Assembly: GCF_000428825.1 (NCBI RefSeq) | Contig: NZ_AUAR01000002.1 | Coordinates: 124,001 to 188,000 of the forward strand | Origin: Desulfomicrobium escambiense DSM 10707 | GTDB taxonomy: Bacteria; Desulfobacterota; Desulfovibrionia; Desulfovibrionales; Desulfomicrobiaceae | Reading direction: 5' to 3' | Length of the DNA: 64,000 nt | Part shown: in pieces, positions 49,803-58,685 of the stretch | Numbering within the stretch: the stretch's first letter is position 1 | Layout: every line of letters begins with the position of its first letter | The notes under the pieces: model-generated | Seen by the model: only the letters and a program-made list of their open reading frames with translations | Told to the model about the DNA's origin: nothing | The model's database searches: none | Translations under genes and position numbers: made by a program

Positions 49803-50444
49803 ATGTCCAGCAAGAAATCCGCACGAACCAGGGACAAGCTGCTTACGGCCGCCGGCGACGTGTTCGTGGAAAAAGGGTTCCGCGACGCCACCGTGGCGGA
49901 GATCTGCGCCCGCGCCGGCGCCAACATCGCCGCGGTGAACTACTACTTCGGCGGCAAGGAGGCCCTGTACCAGGAGGCCTGGCGGCACTGCCTGGCCGAG
50001 TCCCTCCACGCCCACCCGCCCGACGGCCATGCGCGTCCGGGCGCCCCGCCCGAGGAACGGCTGCGGGAACGCCTGCTGGCACTCATGCGACGCATCGCAG
50101 ACCCGGAAACCAAGGACTTCTTCATCTCCCAGATGGAGATCGCCAACCCCACGGGCCTGCTTGAGGAGGTCATGCTGCGGGAACTCATCCCCATGCGCGA
50201 GAAAACCCTGGCCATGGTCCGCGAACTCCTCGGGCCGGACGCCGACGAGCGGCAGGTCGTCTTCTGCGAAGCGTGCATCGTCAGCATGTGCGTCCACCCC
50301 CTGATCATGCGCCGACTCGGGCAGAAAACATCGAACGCGCGGATGCCCGTGATCGCGGACGATCTCGACGCCTTCGCCGACCACGTGGTGCGTTTCGCCC
50401 TGGCCGGCATCCACGCCAGCCGCACCCCCGCGCGGGCATCGTGA
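49803..50444 (+). CDS. TetR-family regulator, CecR-like
   Basis: A 213-residue repressor-type protein. The N-terminal helix-turn-helix reads VFVEKGFRDATVAEICARAGANIAAVNYYFGGKEALYQEA, the TetR signature; the C-terminal ligand-binding part, with PETKDFFISQMEIANPT, resembles CecR (YbiH), which controls an ABC export operon in E. coli. GGAG precedes the ATG at 49803. It is the first gene of the export operon, 10 bp from the outer-membrane factor, so it probably represses the whole unit by binding the repeats upstream. Confidence 0.9.
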   Translation: MSSKKSARTRDKLLTAAGDVFVEKGFRDATVAEICARAGANIAAVNYYFGGKEALYQEAWRHCLAESLHAHPPDGHARPGAPPEERLRERLLALMRRIADPETKDFFISQMEIANPTGLLEEVMLRELIPMREKTLAMVRELLGPDADERQVVFCEACIVSMCVHPLIMRRLGQKTSNARMPVIADDLDAFADHVVRFALAGIHASRTPARAS

Positions 50445-50454
50445 GGACCCGGCC

Positions 50455-51882
50455 ATGAACGTGCGCATAGTCCTTCCCCTGATCCTGCTTGCCCTCACGG
50501 GCTGCGTCTCCGTAGGCCCGGACTACATTCCCCCGGCCCGGCAGACGCCGGCCGCGTGGAGCGGGCTGGACGGCCCGGCCAGCAACGCCACGGCCCCCGA
50601 TCTCGGCAGCTGGTGGGACAATCTGGACGACCAGCTGCTGTCGGAAATCGTGCGCGAAGCCCTGGACGCCAACCTCGATCTGCGCAGCGCCCAGGCCCGG
50701 CTCAAGGAAGCCCGCGCCCGCCGGGCCGTCGCCCTGGCGGGATTCTTTCCGGCCGTGAGCGCCTCGGGCAGCGGCAGCCGCAGCCAGTCGAGCCGCGAGA
50801 CCGGCAGCGGGATGACCCGCGAACTCTACAGCGGGAGCCTGGACGCCAATTGGGAACTGGACGTGTTCGGCGGCACCCGGCGGGGCTACGAGGCGGCCGA
50901 GGCGGATTTCGAATCGTCCGAAGCCGGGTTGCACGCCACTCAGGTCTCCATCGCGGCCGAAGCCGCCCTGGGCTACGTGGAGATGCGGACCCTGCAGGAG
51001 CGCCTGCGCATCGCCCGCGACAATCTCGCCAGCCAGACCGAAACCCTGCAGCTGACGCAGTGGCGCGCCCAGGCCGGGCTGGTCGACAGCCAGGACGTGG
51101 CGCAGGCGCGCAGCAACCTGGAGCAGACGCGCTCGCAAATCCCGGCCCTCGAAACCAGCCTGGCCGAAACGCGGCACAGCCTGGAGATTCTTCTGGGCAA
51201 AGCGCCTGGCGCAATGCGGGACCGCCTGGACGTCGAAGGCGGGTTGCCGGCCGTGCCCGAGCGCATCGCCGCAGGCATCCCGGCCGACACCTTGCGCCAG
51301 CGCCCGGACATCCGCGCGGCCGAGCGCACCCTGGCGGCGGAGACGGCCCGCGTGGGCGTGGCAGAGGCAGCGCGCTACCCGTCGTTCACCATCTCGGGCT
51401 CCCTCGGCCTGGAGGCCCTGACCTTCAAGGCCCTCGGCGGAGGCGACGCCGGCACGTCGTCGCTTCTGGCCGGCATCACGGTGCCCATCTTCGAAGCCGG
51501 CCGGCTGAAGAGCCAGGTCGAAATCCAGGACGCGGTCCGTGAACAGGCCCTGATCTCCTACGAAAAGGCGGTGCTTACGGCCCTGCAGGAGGTCGAGAAC
51601 GCCCTGGTCTCCCTGGCACGGTCCCGGGAACGCGCCCAGGCCCTGGGAGAGGCTGCCGATGCGGCGCGCAGCGCGGCGGACATGGCCCGGCTGCGCTACG
51701 GCTCCGGGCTCATCGATTTCCAGTCGGTGCTCGACACCGAGCGCAGCGTGCGCACCATCGAGGACAGCCTGGCCAGCGCCCGCGCCGACGGCGTGCTAGC
51801 CCTCATCCGATTGTACAAGGCCATGGGCGGCGGCTGGTCTGCGCAGGCCAAACCCGCTCCGGCCGTCAAGGACACGCCATGA
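50455..51882 (+). CDS. Outer-membrane efflux lipoprotein, NodT/OprM type
   Basis: A 475-residue TolC-like channel with a lipoprotein signal (lipobox LTGC, Cys17) followed by VSVGPDYIPP, the usual NodT start. Two repeats of OEP helical hairpins are visible: LVREALDANLDLRSAQARLKEARA-like segments near 60-95 and a second set at 280-300 (RQRPDIRAAERTLAAE). It forms the exit duct for the MacA-MacB pump encoded next, whose adaptor gene it overlaps by 4 bp. Confidence 0.93.
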   Translation: MNVRIVLPLILLALTGCVSVGPDYIPPARQTPAAWSGLDGPASNATAPDLGSWWDNLDDQLLSEIVREALDANLDLRSAQARLKEARARRAVALAGFFPAVSASGSGSRSQSSRETGSGMTRELYSGSLDANWELDVFGGTRRGYEAAEADFESSEAGLHATQVSIAAEAALGYVEMRTLQERLRIARDNLASQTETLQLTQWRAQAGLVDSQDVAQARSNLEQTRSQIPALETSLAETRHSLEILLGKAPGAMRDRLDVEGGLPAVPERIAAGIPADTLRQRPDIRAAERTLAAETARVGVAEAARYPSFTISGSLGLEALTFKALGGGDAGTSSLLAGITVPIFEAGRLKSQVEIQDAVREQALISYEKAVLTALQEVENALVSLARSRERAQALGEAADAARSAADMARLRYGSGLIDFQSVLDTERSVRTIEDSLASARADGVLALIRLYKAMGGGWSAQAKPAPAVKDTP

Positions 51883-53174
51883 ACGCATCCACTCCGCAGC
51901 ATGAGACCGGCGAGGCATCCCTGAAGCGCCTCATCGAAACCCGTTCCCCCGCCCGCAAAGGGCGACGCTGGTTCTGGCTCCTCGCCGCCCTGGCCGCCCT
52001 GACAGCAGGGGGGCTCCTTTTCCTGCGCAACGGCAAGGAAGCGGCGGGACCGGGCTACAAGACCGAGGAGGCCGTCGTCGAGACGCTCGTGGTCAAAGTC
52101 TCGGCCACGGGCAACCTGCAGCCCACAAACCAGGTGGACGTGGGCAGCGAACTTTCGGGCATCATCGATCAGGTTCTGGTGGACGTGAACGACAGGGTCC
52201 AAAAAGGTCAGGTCCTGGCCCGGCTGGACCTCTCCAAGCTGGAGGACGCCGTGTCCAAGTCGAAGGCCAATTTGGCCTCGGCCCAGGCCCAGGTGCTGCA
52301 GGCCGGGGCCACCGTGGCCCAGTCGCGGGCCGAACTGGGCCGGATGCGCAAGGTGTCCGCCCTTTCCGGCGGCAAGGTGCCGTCGGCCAGCGAGATGGAC
52401 ACCGCCGAGGCGGACCTCAAGCGCGCCGAGGCCGACGAGGCCAAGGCCAAGGCCGTTGTCCTGCAGACCAGGGCGGACCTGCAGACGGACGAGACCAACC
52501 TGCGCAAGGCCAGCATCCGCTCGCCCATCGACGGGGTGGTCCTGGCCCGCGAGGTGGACCCGGGGCAGACCGTGGCCGCGTCCTTCCAGGCGCCGGTGCT
52601 CTTCACCCTGGCCGAAGACCTGGCGAAGATGGAGCTGCAGGTCGATGTGGACGAAGCCGATGTCGGACAGGTGCGGGAAGGGCAGAACGCCACCTTCACC
52701 GTGGACGCCTGGCCGGGCCGCAGATTCGACGCCGTCATAACCAAGGTCAGCTACGGGTCCCAGGAAAAGGACGGCGTAATCTCCTACCTGACGGAACTGC
52801 AGGTGGACAATGGCGACCTTTCCCTGCGGCCCGGCATGACGGGTACGGCCGAAATCACGACCCTGGTCAGGGAGAACGCCCTGCTGGTGCCCAACGCGGG
52901 CCTGCGCTTCACGCCGCCGGAAACGGGCGTGGAGCGGCAAAAATCGGGCGGCAGCCTGGTGGGCGCCCTCATGCCCCGCCCGCCGCGGCAGGCCGCGCCG
53001 CAGGCCAAGGCCGCAAACGGCACGGCCCCGAAGGTCTGGGTCCTGCAGGACGGACGGCCCGTGCCCGTCGAGGTCCAAACCGGAGCCACCAACGGACGCG
53101 TGACGGAAATTCTGGGCGGCGCCCTGGCGGCTGGCGCGGAAGTCGTGACCGAGACGGTGGAGAGCGCCAGATGA
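51879..53174 (+). CDS. macA: MacA-like periplasmic adaptor
   Basis: A 431-residue membrane-fusion protein anchored by one helix (about residues 24-45). Lipoyl halves are VSATGNLQPTNQVDVGSELSG and IRSPIDGVVLAREVDPGQTV, with a long coiled-coil hairpin between (KSKANLASAQAQVLQ onward) and beta-barrel domains after. It couples the MacB-type ABC proteins to the outer-membrane factor. The 4-bp overlaps with both neighbours show one operon. It carries an alanine/proline-rich insert near residues 350-385 (around MPRPPRQAAPQAKAA), not common in MacA. Confidence 0.9.
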   Translation: MNASTPQHETGEASLKRLIETRSPARKGRRWFWLLAALAALTAGGLLFLRNGKEAAGPGYKTEEAVVETLVVKVSATGNLQPTNQVDVGSELSGIIDQVLVDVNDRVQKGQVLARLDLSKLEDAVSKSKANLASAQAQVLQAGATVAQSRAELGRMRKVSALSGGKVPSASEMDTAEADLKRAEADEAKAKAVVLQTRADLQTDETNLRKASIRSPIDGVVLAREVDPGQTVAASFQAPVLFTLAEDLAKMELQVDVDEADVGQVREGQNATFTVDAWPGRRFDAVITKVSYGSQEKDGVISYLTELQVDNGDLSLRPGMTGTAEITTLVRENALLVPNAGLRFTPPETGVERQKSGGSLVGALMPRPPRQAAPQAKAANGTAPKVWVLQDGRPVPVEVQTGATNGRVTEILGGALAAGAEVVTETVESAR

Positions 53175-53875
53175 GCGACCCCGCCCTGATCCGCCTCTCG
53201 GCCGTGACCAAGACCTATGGTCAGGGGCCGTCGGCCTTCCAGGCCCTCAAGGGCATCGACCTGGCCATCGGCCAGGGGGAGTTCGTGGCCATCATGGGCC
53301 CAAGCGGCTCAGGCAAATCCACGGCCATGAACATCCTGGGCTGCCTCGACGTGCCCACGAACGGGAGCTACGAATTCCAGGGCGTGCATGTGGAGCGCCT
53401 GCAGCGCGACGAGCGGGCGCTGCTGCGCCGCCATTTCCTCGGCTTCGTCTTCCAGGGCTTCAACCTGCTGACGCGGACCACGGCCCTGGAGAACGTCGAA
53501 CTGCCCCTCATCTACCGCGGACACGACGCCGGAACGCGCCACGCCGCGGCCCGCGAGGCCCTGCGGCAGGTCGGCCTCGACGGCTGGGAGCACCATACCC
53601 CGGCCGAACTGTCGGGAGGACAGCAGCAGCGCGTGGCCATCGCTCGGGCCATCGTCGCCGCCCCCCTGGTGCTCCTGGCCGACGAGCCCACGGGCAACCT
53701 GGACACGAAGACCAGCCGGGAGATCATGGACCTGATCACGAGCTTCAACCGCGACCGCGGCATCACGGTACTCATGGTCACCCACGAGCCCGACATCGCA
53801 GCCTTTGCCGGGCGCGTGGTGCGCTTCGTGGACGGCCGGGTGGACAGCGACCGCCCGGGCGGGGAGGACGCCTGA
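53171..53875 (+). CDS. MacB-type ABC transporter ATP-binding protein
   Basis: A 234-residue ATPase of the LolD/MacB class: Walker A GPSGSGKST at 43-51, signature LSGGQQQR, Walker B LLADEPTGNLDTK and the H-loop in VTHEPDIA. In E. coli MacB this domain is fused to the permease; here it is a separate chain whose stop shares one base with the permease start. It drives export of macrolides, peptides, lipoproteins or siderophores; substrate unknown. Confidence 0.93.
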   Translation: MSDPALIRLSAVTKTYGQGPSAFQALKGIDLAIGQGEFVAIMGPSGSGKSTAMNILGCLDVPTNGSYEFQGVHVERLQRDERALLRRHFLGFVFQGFNLLTRTTALENVELPLIYRGHDAGTRHAAAREALRQVGLDGWEHHTPAELSGGQQQRVAIARAIVAAPLVLLADEPTGNLDTKTSREIMDLITSFNRDRGITVLMVTHEPDIAAFAGRVVRFVDGRVDSDRPGGEDA

Positions 53876-55077
53876 TGCTCTGGAACACCCTGCTGCTGGC
53901 CCTGCGCGCCATCCGGCGCAACCTGATGCGCTCGTTTCTGACCATTCTGGGCATCGTCATCGGCGTGGCCGCGGTCATCACCATGGTCACCCTCGGCAAC
54001 GGGGCCACGAAGTCCGTCTCTGATCAGATCGCGAGCATGGGCAGCAACCTGGTCATGGTCGTGCCCGGCCAGCGCTTCGGTCCGGGTTCGGGCGGCGCGC
54101 CCAATTTCAAGGGCTCCGACGTGGAGGCCATCCGCAACCAGATCTCCGGGGCCGAAAGCGTGGCGCCCGTGGTCAACAAATCCGTGACCGCCGTGTACCA
54201 GGCCAACAACTGGGCCACCGTAGTCTCGGGCAGCAACAACGATTATTTCCGGGCCGGCAACTGGGAACTGGAGCAAGGCCGCACATTCAGCGAGACCGAG
54301 GAACGGGCGGGCAAGGCGGTCTGCGTCATCGGAGCGTCGGTGCGCGAAAAGCTCTTCGGCGGCCAGAACCCCGTGGGCAGCGAAATCCGCATCAAGCAGT
54401 TCTCGTGCGAGGTCATCGGGCTCCTCAAGTCCAAGGGGCAGTCGGCCATGGGGTCCGACCAGGACGACATCGTGGTCATGCCCCTGAGAACCGTGCAGCG
54501 GCGGCTCACCGGCAGCCAGGACATCAACCGGCTGAGCGTGTCCGTGCGCGACGGGGCGTCCATCGACGCCGTCAAGAAGCAGCTCGGGCTGCTGCTGCGG
54601 GAACGCCGCAACATCGGCGAGAACGAGGACGACGACTTCCGGGTCATGGACACCCGCCAGATCGCCGAAACCCTGACCGGCACGACGAAGATCCTGACCA
54701 TGCTCCTGGGCGCGGTGGCCGCCGTGAGCCTGCTGGTGGGCGGCATCGGCATCATGAACATCATGCTCGTCTCGGTCACGGAACGCACCCGGGAGATCGG
54801 CATCCGCCTGGCCATCGGCGCCCTGGAGCGCGAGGTGCTCCTGCAGTTCCTCATCGAGGCCGTGGTCCTGTCGAGCCTGGGCGGCCTCGTCGGCATCGCC
54901 CTGGCCACGGGCGCGTCCATGGGCCTTGCCCGCGTCATGGGCGTGCCCTATATCTTCGACCCGGCCATCAACATCGCCTCGTTCCTGTTCTCCGCGGCCA
55001 TCGGCGTCATCTTCGGCTACTTCCCGGCCCGCCGGGCGGCCGGACTAAACCCCATCGACGCCCTGCGCCACGAGTGA
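53875..55077 (+). CDS. MacB-type ABC transporter permease
   Basis: A 400-residue permease with an N-terminal helix (MRSFLTILGIVIGVAAVITMVTLG), a large periplasmic MacB_PCD domain and three C-terminal helices with the FtsX-fold motif VGGIGIMNIMLVSVTERTREIGIRLAIGA. It is the membrane half of the pump. The ATG overlaps the ATPase stop by one base. It completes a tetR-OMF-macA-ATPase-permease operon. Confidence 0.94.
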   Translation: MLWNTLLLALRAIRRNLMRSFLTILGIVIGVAAVITMVTLGNGATKSVSDQIASMGSNLVMVVPGQRFGPGSGGAPNFKGSDVEAIRNQISGAESVAPVVNKSVTAVYQANNWATVVSGSNNDYFRAGNWELEQGRTFSETEERAGKAVCVIGASVREKLFGGQNPVGSEIRIKQFSCEVIGLLKSKGQSAMGSDQDDIVVMPLRTVQRRLTGSQDINRLSVSVRDGASIDAVKKQLGLLLRERRNIGENEDDDFRVMDTRQIAETLTGTTKILTMLLGAVAAVSLLVGGIGIMNIMLVSVTERTREIGIRLAIGALEREVLLQFLIEAVVLSSLGGLVGIALATGASMGLARVMGVPYIFDPAINIASFLFSAAIGVIFGYFPARRAAGLNPIDALRHE

Positions 55078-55133
55078 CGCCGCCCGGGGAACCGGCGGCA
55101 AGCCCGTCCAGACCAACCAAACGGAGCCCATTC

Positions 55134-56474
55134 GTGTTCAGCCACGTCCCGAGCCTGCTGCGGCTCGCCCTGCCCCTCATCCTGTCCTCCTCGACGATCA
55201 CCATGATGCAGATCGTCGACGCCTACGTCCTGTCGCTGCATTCCAGCGCGGCCGTGGCGGCCATGGGGCCGGCCAGCCTGGCCGTGGTCCTGTTCCAGGG
55301 CTTCCTGTTCGGCACGGCCGGCTACGCCGGAACCTTCGTGGCCCACAGCCACGGCCGCGGCGACGAGGGGGGCATCCGCCAGGCGGCCTGGCTCGGCGTG
55401 CACGCGTCCCTGGTTTCGGGCCTGGCTGCCCTGGCCCTGGCCTGGCCCCTGGGGAGCCTTTTTCTCTTTGCCGGCCACGAGCCGCAGGTCGCCCGGGACG
55501 AGCAGGCCTATTTCGCCATCTGCATGGCCGGCTCCCTCTTCCCGGTACTGGGCGGAGCGCTGGGCGGGTGGCTGGCGGGCATCGGCCGGGCCGTGACCGT
55601 GACCTGGGTGACGCTCGTGTCCTTCGCGGTCAACGCCGTCCTCGACTGGGGGCTGGTGCTGGGGGAATGGGGGATGCCGCGCATGGGCATCGCGGGCGCG
55701 GCGCTGGGAACCGTGGCGGCGCAGGCCGTGGCGGCAGCGCTGTACATGGCCCTCTTCGCCATGTCGGGCGGGCTCGCCGACCGTCTGGCCCGCAGATTCC
55801 GCTGGGCCGAGTTCCGCAGGTTCCTGTCCCTGGCCACGCCGATGGGATTTCGGATCAGCGCTGAACTCGTGGCCTGGACCTTCTTCCTGCTGATCCTGGG
55901 ACGCCTCGGCACCGTCGAACTGGCCGCGTCCAGCATCGCCTTCCGCATCAACGGCACGGCCTTCTTCCCGGCCCTGGGCCTGGCCCAGGCCGCGGGTATC
56001 CTGGTCGGCCGGGCCCGAGGCGCGGGCCGGGACGAGGATGTCCTGCCCATCGCCTGGCAGTCCCTGATCGTGTGCGAGCTGTGGCTGGCGGTCATGGCCA
56101 TCCTCTTCGCCACGGCCTCGGAGCCGCTGGTGGCCGTTTTCGCCGGGGACGGACCCGAAAGCGCGGCCATCGTCGCCGCCGGGTCCGTGATCATGAAGTT
56201 CGTGGCCGCCTACTGCCTCATCGACGCGGCCAACATCGTCTTCGGCGGCGTGCTGTCCGCGGCGGGCGACACCCGCTGGATCGCCCGCGCCTTCCTCGCA
56301 GCCACCTGCCTCTTCCTGGCGGCCCTGTGGATGATCGACCTCTTCATGCCGAGCCTGGTGGCCGAATGGACCGCGGCCACGATCTTCGTCGCCGGCACGG
56401 CCGTGGCATGGACGCACCGGGTCCAGGCCGGAGCCTGGAGAAAGGCCCGGGTGCTCCATGACAGGGAGGCGTGA
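55134..56474 (+). CDS. MATE-family efflux transporter
   Basis: A 446-residue membrane protein with 12 predicted helices in two similar halves, starting LRLALPLILSSSTITMMQIVDAYVLS, a MATE N-terminal pattern. It would extrude cationic drugs or metabolites by sodium or proton antiport. GTG at 55134 is used because GGAG lies ten bases upstream and there is no better start. It follows the MacB permease by 56 bp on the same strand, so it may be part of the TetR-controlled unit. A hairpin covers its stop codon. Confidence 0.9.
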   Translation: MFSHVPSLLRLALPLILSSSTITMMQIVDAYVLSLHSSAAVAAMGPASLAVVLFQGFLFGTAGYAGTFVAHSHGRGDEGGIRQAAWLGVHASLVSGLAALALAWPLGSLFLFAGHEPQVARDEQAYFAICMAGSLFPVLGGALGGWLAGIGRAVTVTWVTLVSFAVNAVLDWGLVLGEWGMPRMGIAGAALGTVAAQAVAAALYMALFAMSGGLADRLARRFRWAEFRRFLSLATPMGFRISAELVAWTFFLLILGRLGTVELAASSIAFRINGTAFFPALGLAQAAGILVGRARGAGRDEDVLPIAWQSLIVCELWLAVMAILFATASEPLVAVFAGDGPESAAIVAAGSVIMKFVAAYCLIDAANIVFGGVLSAAGDTRWIARAFLAATCLFLAALWMIDLFMPSLVAEWTAATIFVAGTAVAWTHRVQAGAWRKARVLHDREA

Positions 56475-56498
56475 GGGACCGGGCAGGCCCGGACTCAC
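56471..56498. terminator. Hairpin between convergent MATE and comM genes
   Basis: GTGAG, CCGGG and their complements CCCGG and CTCAC nest around a four-base loop, overlapping both stop codons. No T-run, so termination strength is doubtful. Confidence 0.4.
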
Positions 56499-58030
56499 TC
56501 CCGGCTTTGCCTGTCCAGTCCGCGGTAGTTGATGGCTTCGGCCAGGTGCACGACGGTCAGGGTCTCGTCCCCGGCCAGGTCGGCGATGGTGCGGGAGATG
56601 CGCAGCACGCGGGTGAAGGCCCGGGCAGACATGCCCAGACGCTGCACCGCGCCTTCCAGAAAATCGTGCTCGCGCGAGGTCAAGGGGCAGAAACGCTCCA
56701 GCCACTTGCCCGAGAGCTCGGAATTGGATGAGAAGTGCAGGCCGTCGTAGCGCCTGCGCTGAACCTCTCGGGCCGCGTCGATGCGCCCCCGCATGACGGC
56801 CGAACTGATGCTTCCCTGCTCCTGTTTCAAATCCCGATACGGTACGGCCGGCACCTCGACGTGCAGGTCGATGCGGTCCAGCAACGGGCCCGAGAGGCGC
56901 GACCGGTAGCGCTGCACCTGCAGTGGCGTGCACGAGCAGTGGTGCTTCTCGTCGCCCAGATACCCGCACGGGCAGGGGTTCATGGCCGCCACCAGCATGA
57001 CGTCGCCGGGATACTCCAGGGACACGGCGGCCCGCGAGATGGTCACGCGGCCCTCTTCAAGGGGCTGGCGCAGCACTTCCAGCACGTGCTTCTTGAACTC
57101 CGGCAGTTCGTCCAGGAAGAGGACGCCCCGGTGGGCCAGGGACAATTCGCCCGGCCGCGGGTACTGGCCGCCGCCGATGAGTCCGGCGTCAGAGATGGTG
57201 TGGTGCGGCGAGCGGAAGGGGCGGGTCACGACCAGGGGCTGCTCTGCGGGCAGCTTGCCCGCCACGGAATAGATCTTGGTCACCTCCAGGGCCTCGTCGA
57301 AGGTCAGGGAGGGCAGGACCGTGGGGATGCGGCTTGAGAGCATGGTCTTGCCGCTGCCGGGAGGGCCGATGAACAAGAGGTTGTGGTTGCCGGCGCAGGC
57401 GATCTCTATGGCCCGCTTGGCCCGCTCCTGGCCCTTCACTTCGGCGAAGTCCAGGTGATGCCGCTCCCGCTGCTCCCACAGGCTCTGCACGTCGCAGGCC
57501 AGCGGCTCGACCTCCTCCTCGCCGAGAACGAAACGCACGACCTGGGACAAGGTGCGGCAGGCGAACACGGGCAGGCCCTGGACCACGGCCGCCTCGGGAC
57601 CGTTGGCCTCGGGCACGACCATGCCCCTCGCCCCGGCCTCGCGGGCGCGCAGGGCCAGGGGCAGAGCGCCGGACACGGGCTTCAGTTCCCCGGAAAGAGA
57701 AAGCTCCCCGGCCAGATACAGGCCGGAGAGCTTTTCCTGCGGGATGACCTCGGCCCCGGCCAGAAGGCCCAGGGCCAGGGGGAGGTCGTAGGCCGAGCCC
57801 TCCTTGCGGATGTCGGCCGGTGCGATGTTCACGGTGATGCGGCTGGGCGGGAGCTTGAAGCCGGTATTCTTGAGGGCCGAGAAGACCCGCTCCTTGGCTT
57901 CGCGCACCGCCCCCTCGGCCAGGCCGACCATGATGAAGGCCGGCATGCCCGAGCGCGCCAGGTCCACCTCCAGTTCCATGGTGAATCCGTCGATTCCCAG
58001 GAGCGCGGCGGTGGAGACCTTGGCGATCAT
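56495..58030 (-). CDS. comM: YifB/ComM-family AAA+ ATPase
   Basis: A 511-residue Mg-chelatase-like AAA+ protein. The N-terminal ChlI-type domain (MIAKVSTAALLGIDGF; PSRITVNIAPADIRKEGSAY) precedes an AAA+ module with Walker A FIGPPGSGKTM, Walker B VLFLDELPEF and a C-terminal helical domain with GLDRQ. ComM is a branch-migration helicase used in natural transformation, but the family is widespread. GGAG/AAGG before the ATG. It is the last gene of lepA-lepB-comM, 4 bp after lepB. Confidence 0.94.
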   Translation of the reverse strand: MIAKVSTAALLGIDGFTMELEVDLARSGMPAFIMVGLAEGAVREAKERVFSALKNTGFKLPPSRITVNIAPADIRKEGSAYDLPLALGLLAGAEVIPQEKLSGLYLAGELSLSGELKPVSGALPLALRAREAGARGMVVPEANGPEAAVVQGLPVFACRTLSQVVRFVLGEEEVEPLACDVQSLWEQRERHHLDFAEVKGQERAKRAIEIACAGNHNLLFIGPPGSGKTMLSSRIPTVLPSLTFDEALEVTKIYSVAGKLPAEQPLVVTRPFRSPHHTISDAGLIGGGQYPRPGELSLAHRGVLFLDELPEFKKHVLEVLRQPLEEGRVTISRAAVSLEYPGDVMLVAAMNPCPCGYLGDEKHHCSCTPLQVQRYRSRLSGPLLDRIDLHVEVPAVPYRDLKQEQGSISSAVMRGRIDAAREVQRRRYDGLHFSSNSELSGKWLERFCPLTSREHDFLEGAVQRLGMSARAFTRVLRISRTIADLAGDETLTVVHLAEAINYRGLDRQSRE

Positions 58031-58034
58031 GACC

Positions 58035-58637
58035 TTACTCCACCATCTGCCCGATGCGGTCCCAGCGGATGTCCGTCAGGCTCGCCCACGACCAGTAGAG
58101 GATGAGGGCCTTGCCGGCGATGGTGTTGCGCTCGACGAACCCCCAGAAACGCGAGTCGTAGGACTCGTCGCGGTTGTCCCCCATGACGAAGTACTTGTGC
58201 TCGGGCACCATGACGGGCCCGAAGTTGTCGCGCCTGGGCACGGAACTGGCGGAGTCGACATGCTGCACGTACGGCTCGACCAGCTGCACGCCGTTGCGGA
58301 AGACCTGCTTGTCGCGGATCTCGATGACGTCGCCGGGCAGGCCGATGACGCGCTTGATGAAGTCCTTGGAGGGGTCCTCGGGGAACTCGAAGACGATGAC
58401 GTCCCCGTGCTTGGGCCCTTCACGCTCCATGAGCATGATGTTCGTGAAGGGGAGCTTCACGCCGTAAGCGAACTTGGTGACCAGCAGATGGTCGCCGATC
58501 TGCAGGGTCTGCAGCATGGAGCCCGACGGGATCTTGAAGGCCTGGACCACGAAGGACCGGATGAAAAACGCCAGGATGAGCGCCACGATGAGCGCTTCCG
58601 CATATTCCTTGAGCATTGTCTGCCAACGAGGGTTCAT
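58035..58637 (-). CDS. lepB: Signal peptidase I
   Basis: A 200-residue membrane protease that removes signal peptides from exported proteins. One N-terminal helix (ALIVALILAFFIRSF) is followed by the catalytic Ser40 in PSGSM and the general-base Lys95 in KRVIGLPGD; MGDNRDESYDSR is the box E region. The single-helix form is normal for deltaproteobacteria. It lies 48 bp after lepA and 4 bp before comM in the same direction. Confidence 0.96.
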   Translation of the reverse strand: MNPRWQTMLKEYAEALIVALILAFFIRSFVVQAFKIPSGSMLQTLQIGDHLLVTKFAYGVKLPFTNIMLMEREGPKHGDVIVFEFPEDPSKDFIKRVIGLPGDVIEIRDKQVFRNGVQLVEPYVQHVDSASSVPRRDNFGPVMVPEHKYFVMGDNRDESYDSRFWGFVERNTIAGKALILYWSWASLTDIRWDRIGQMVE

Positions 58638-58685
58638 ATCTGCCTGCCTGATGCCTGATCCGCGCGGGGCGGAGAGTTGTCTGGA

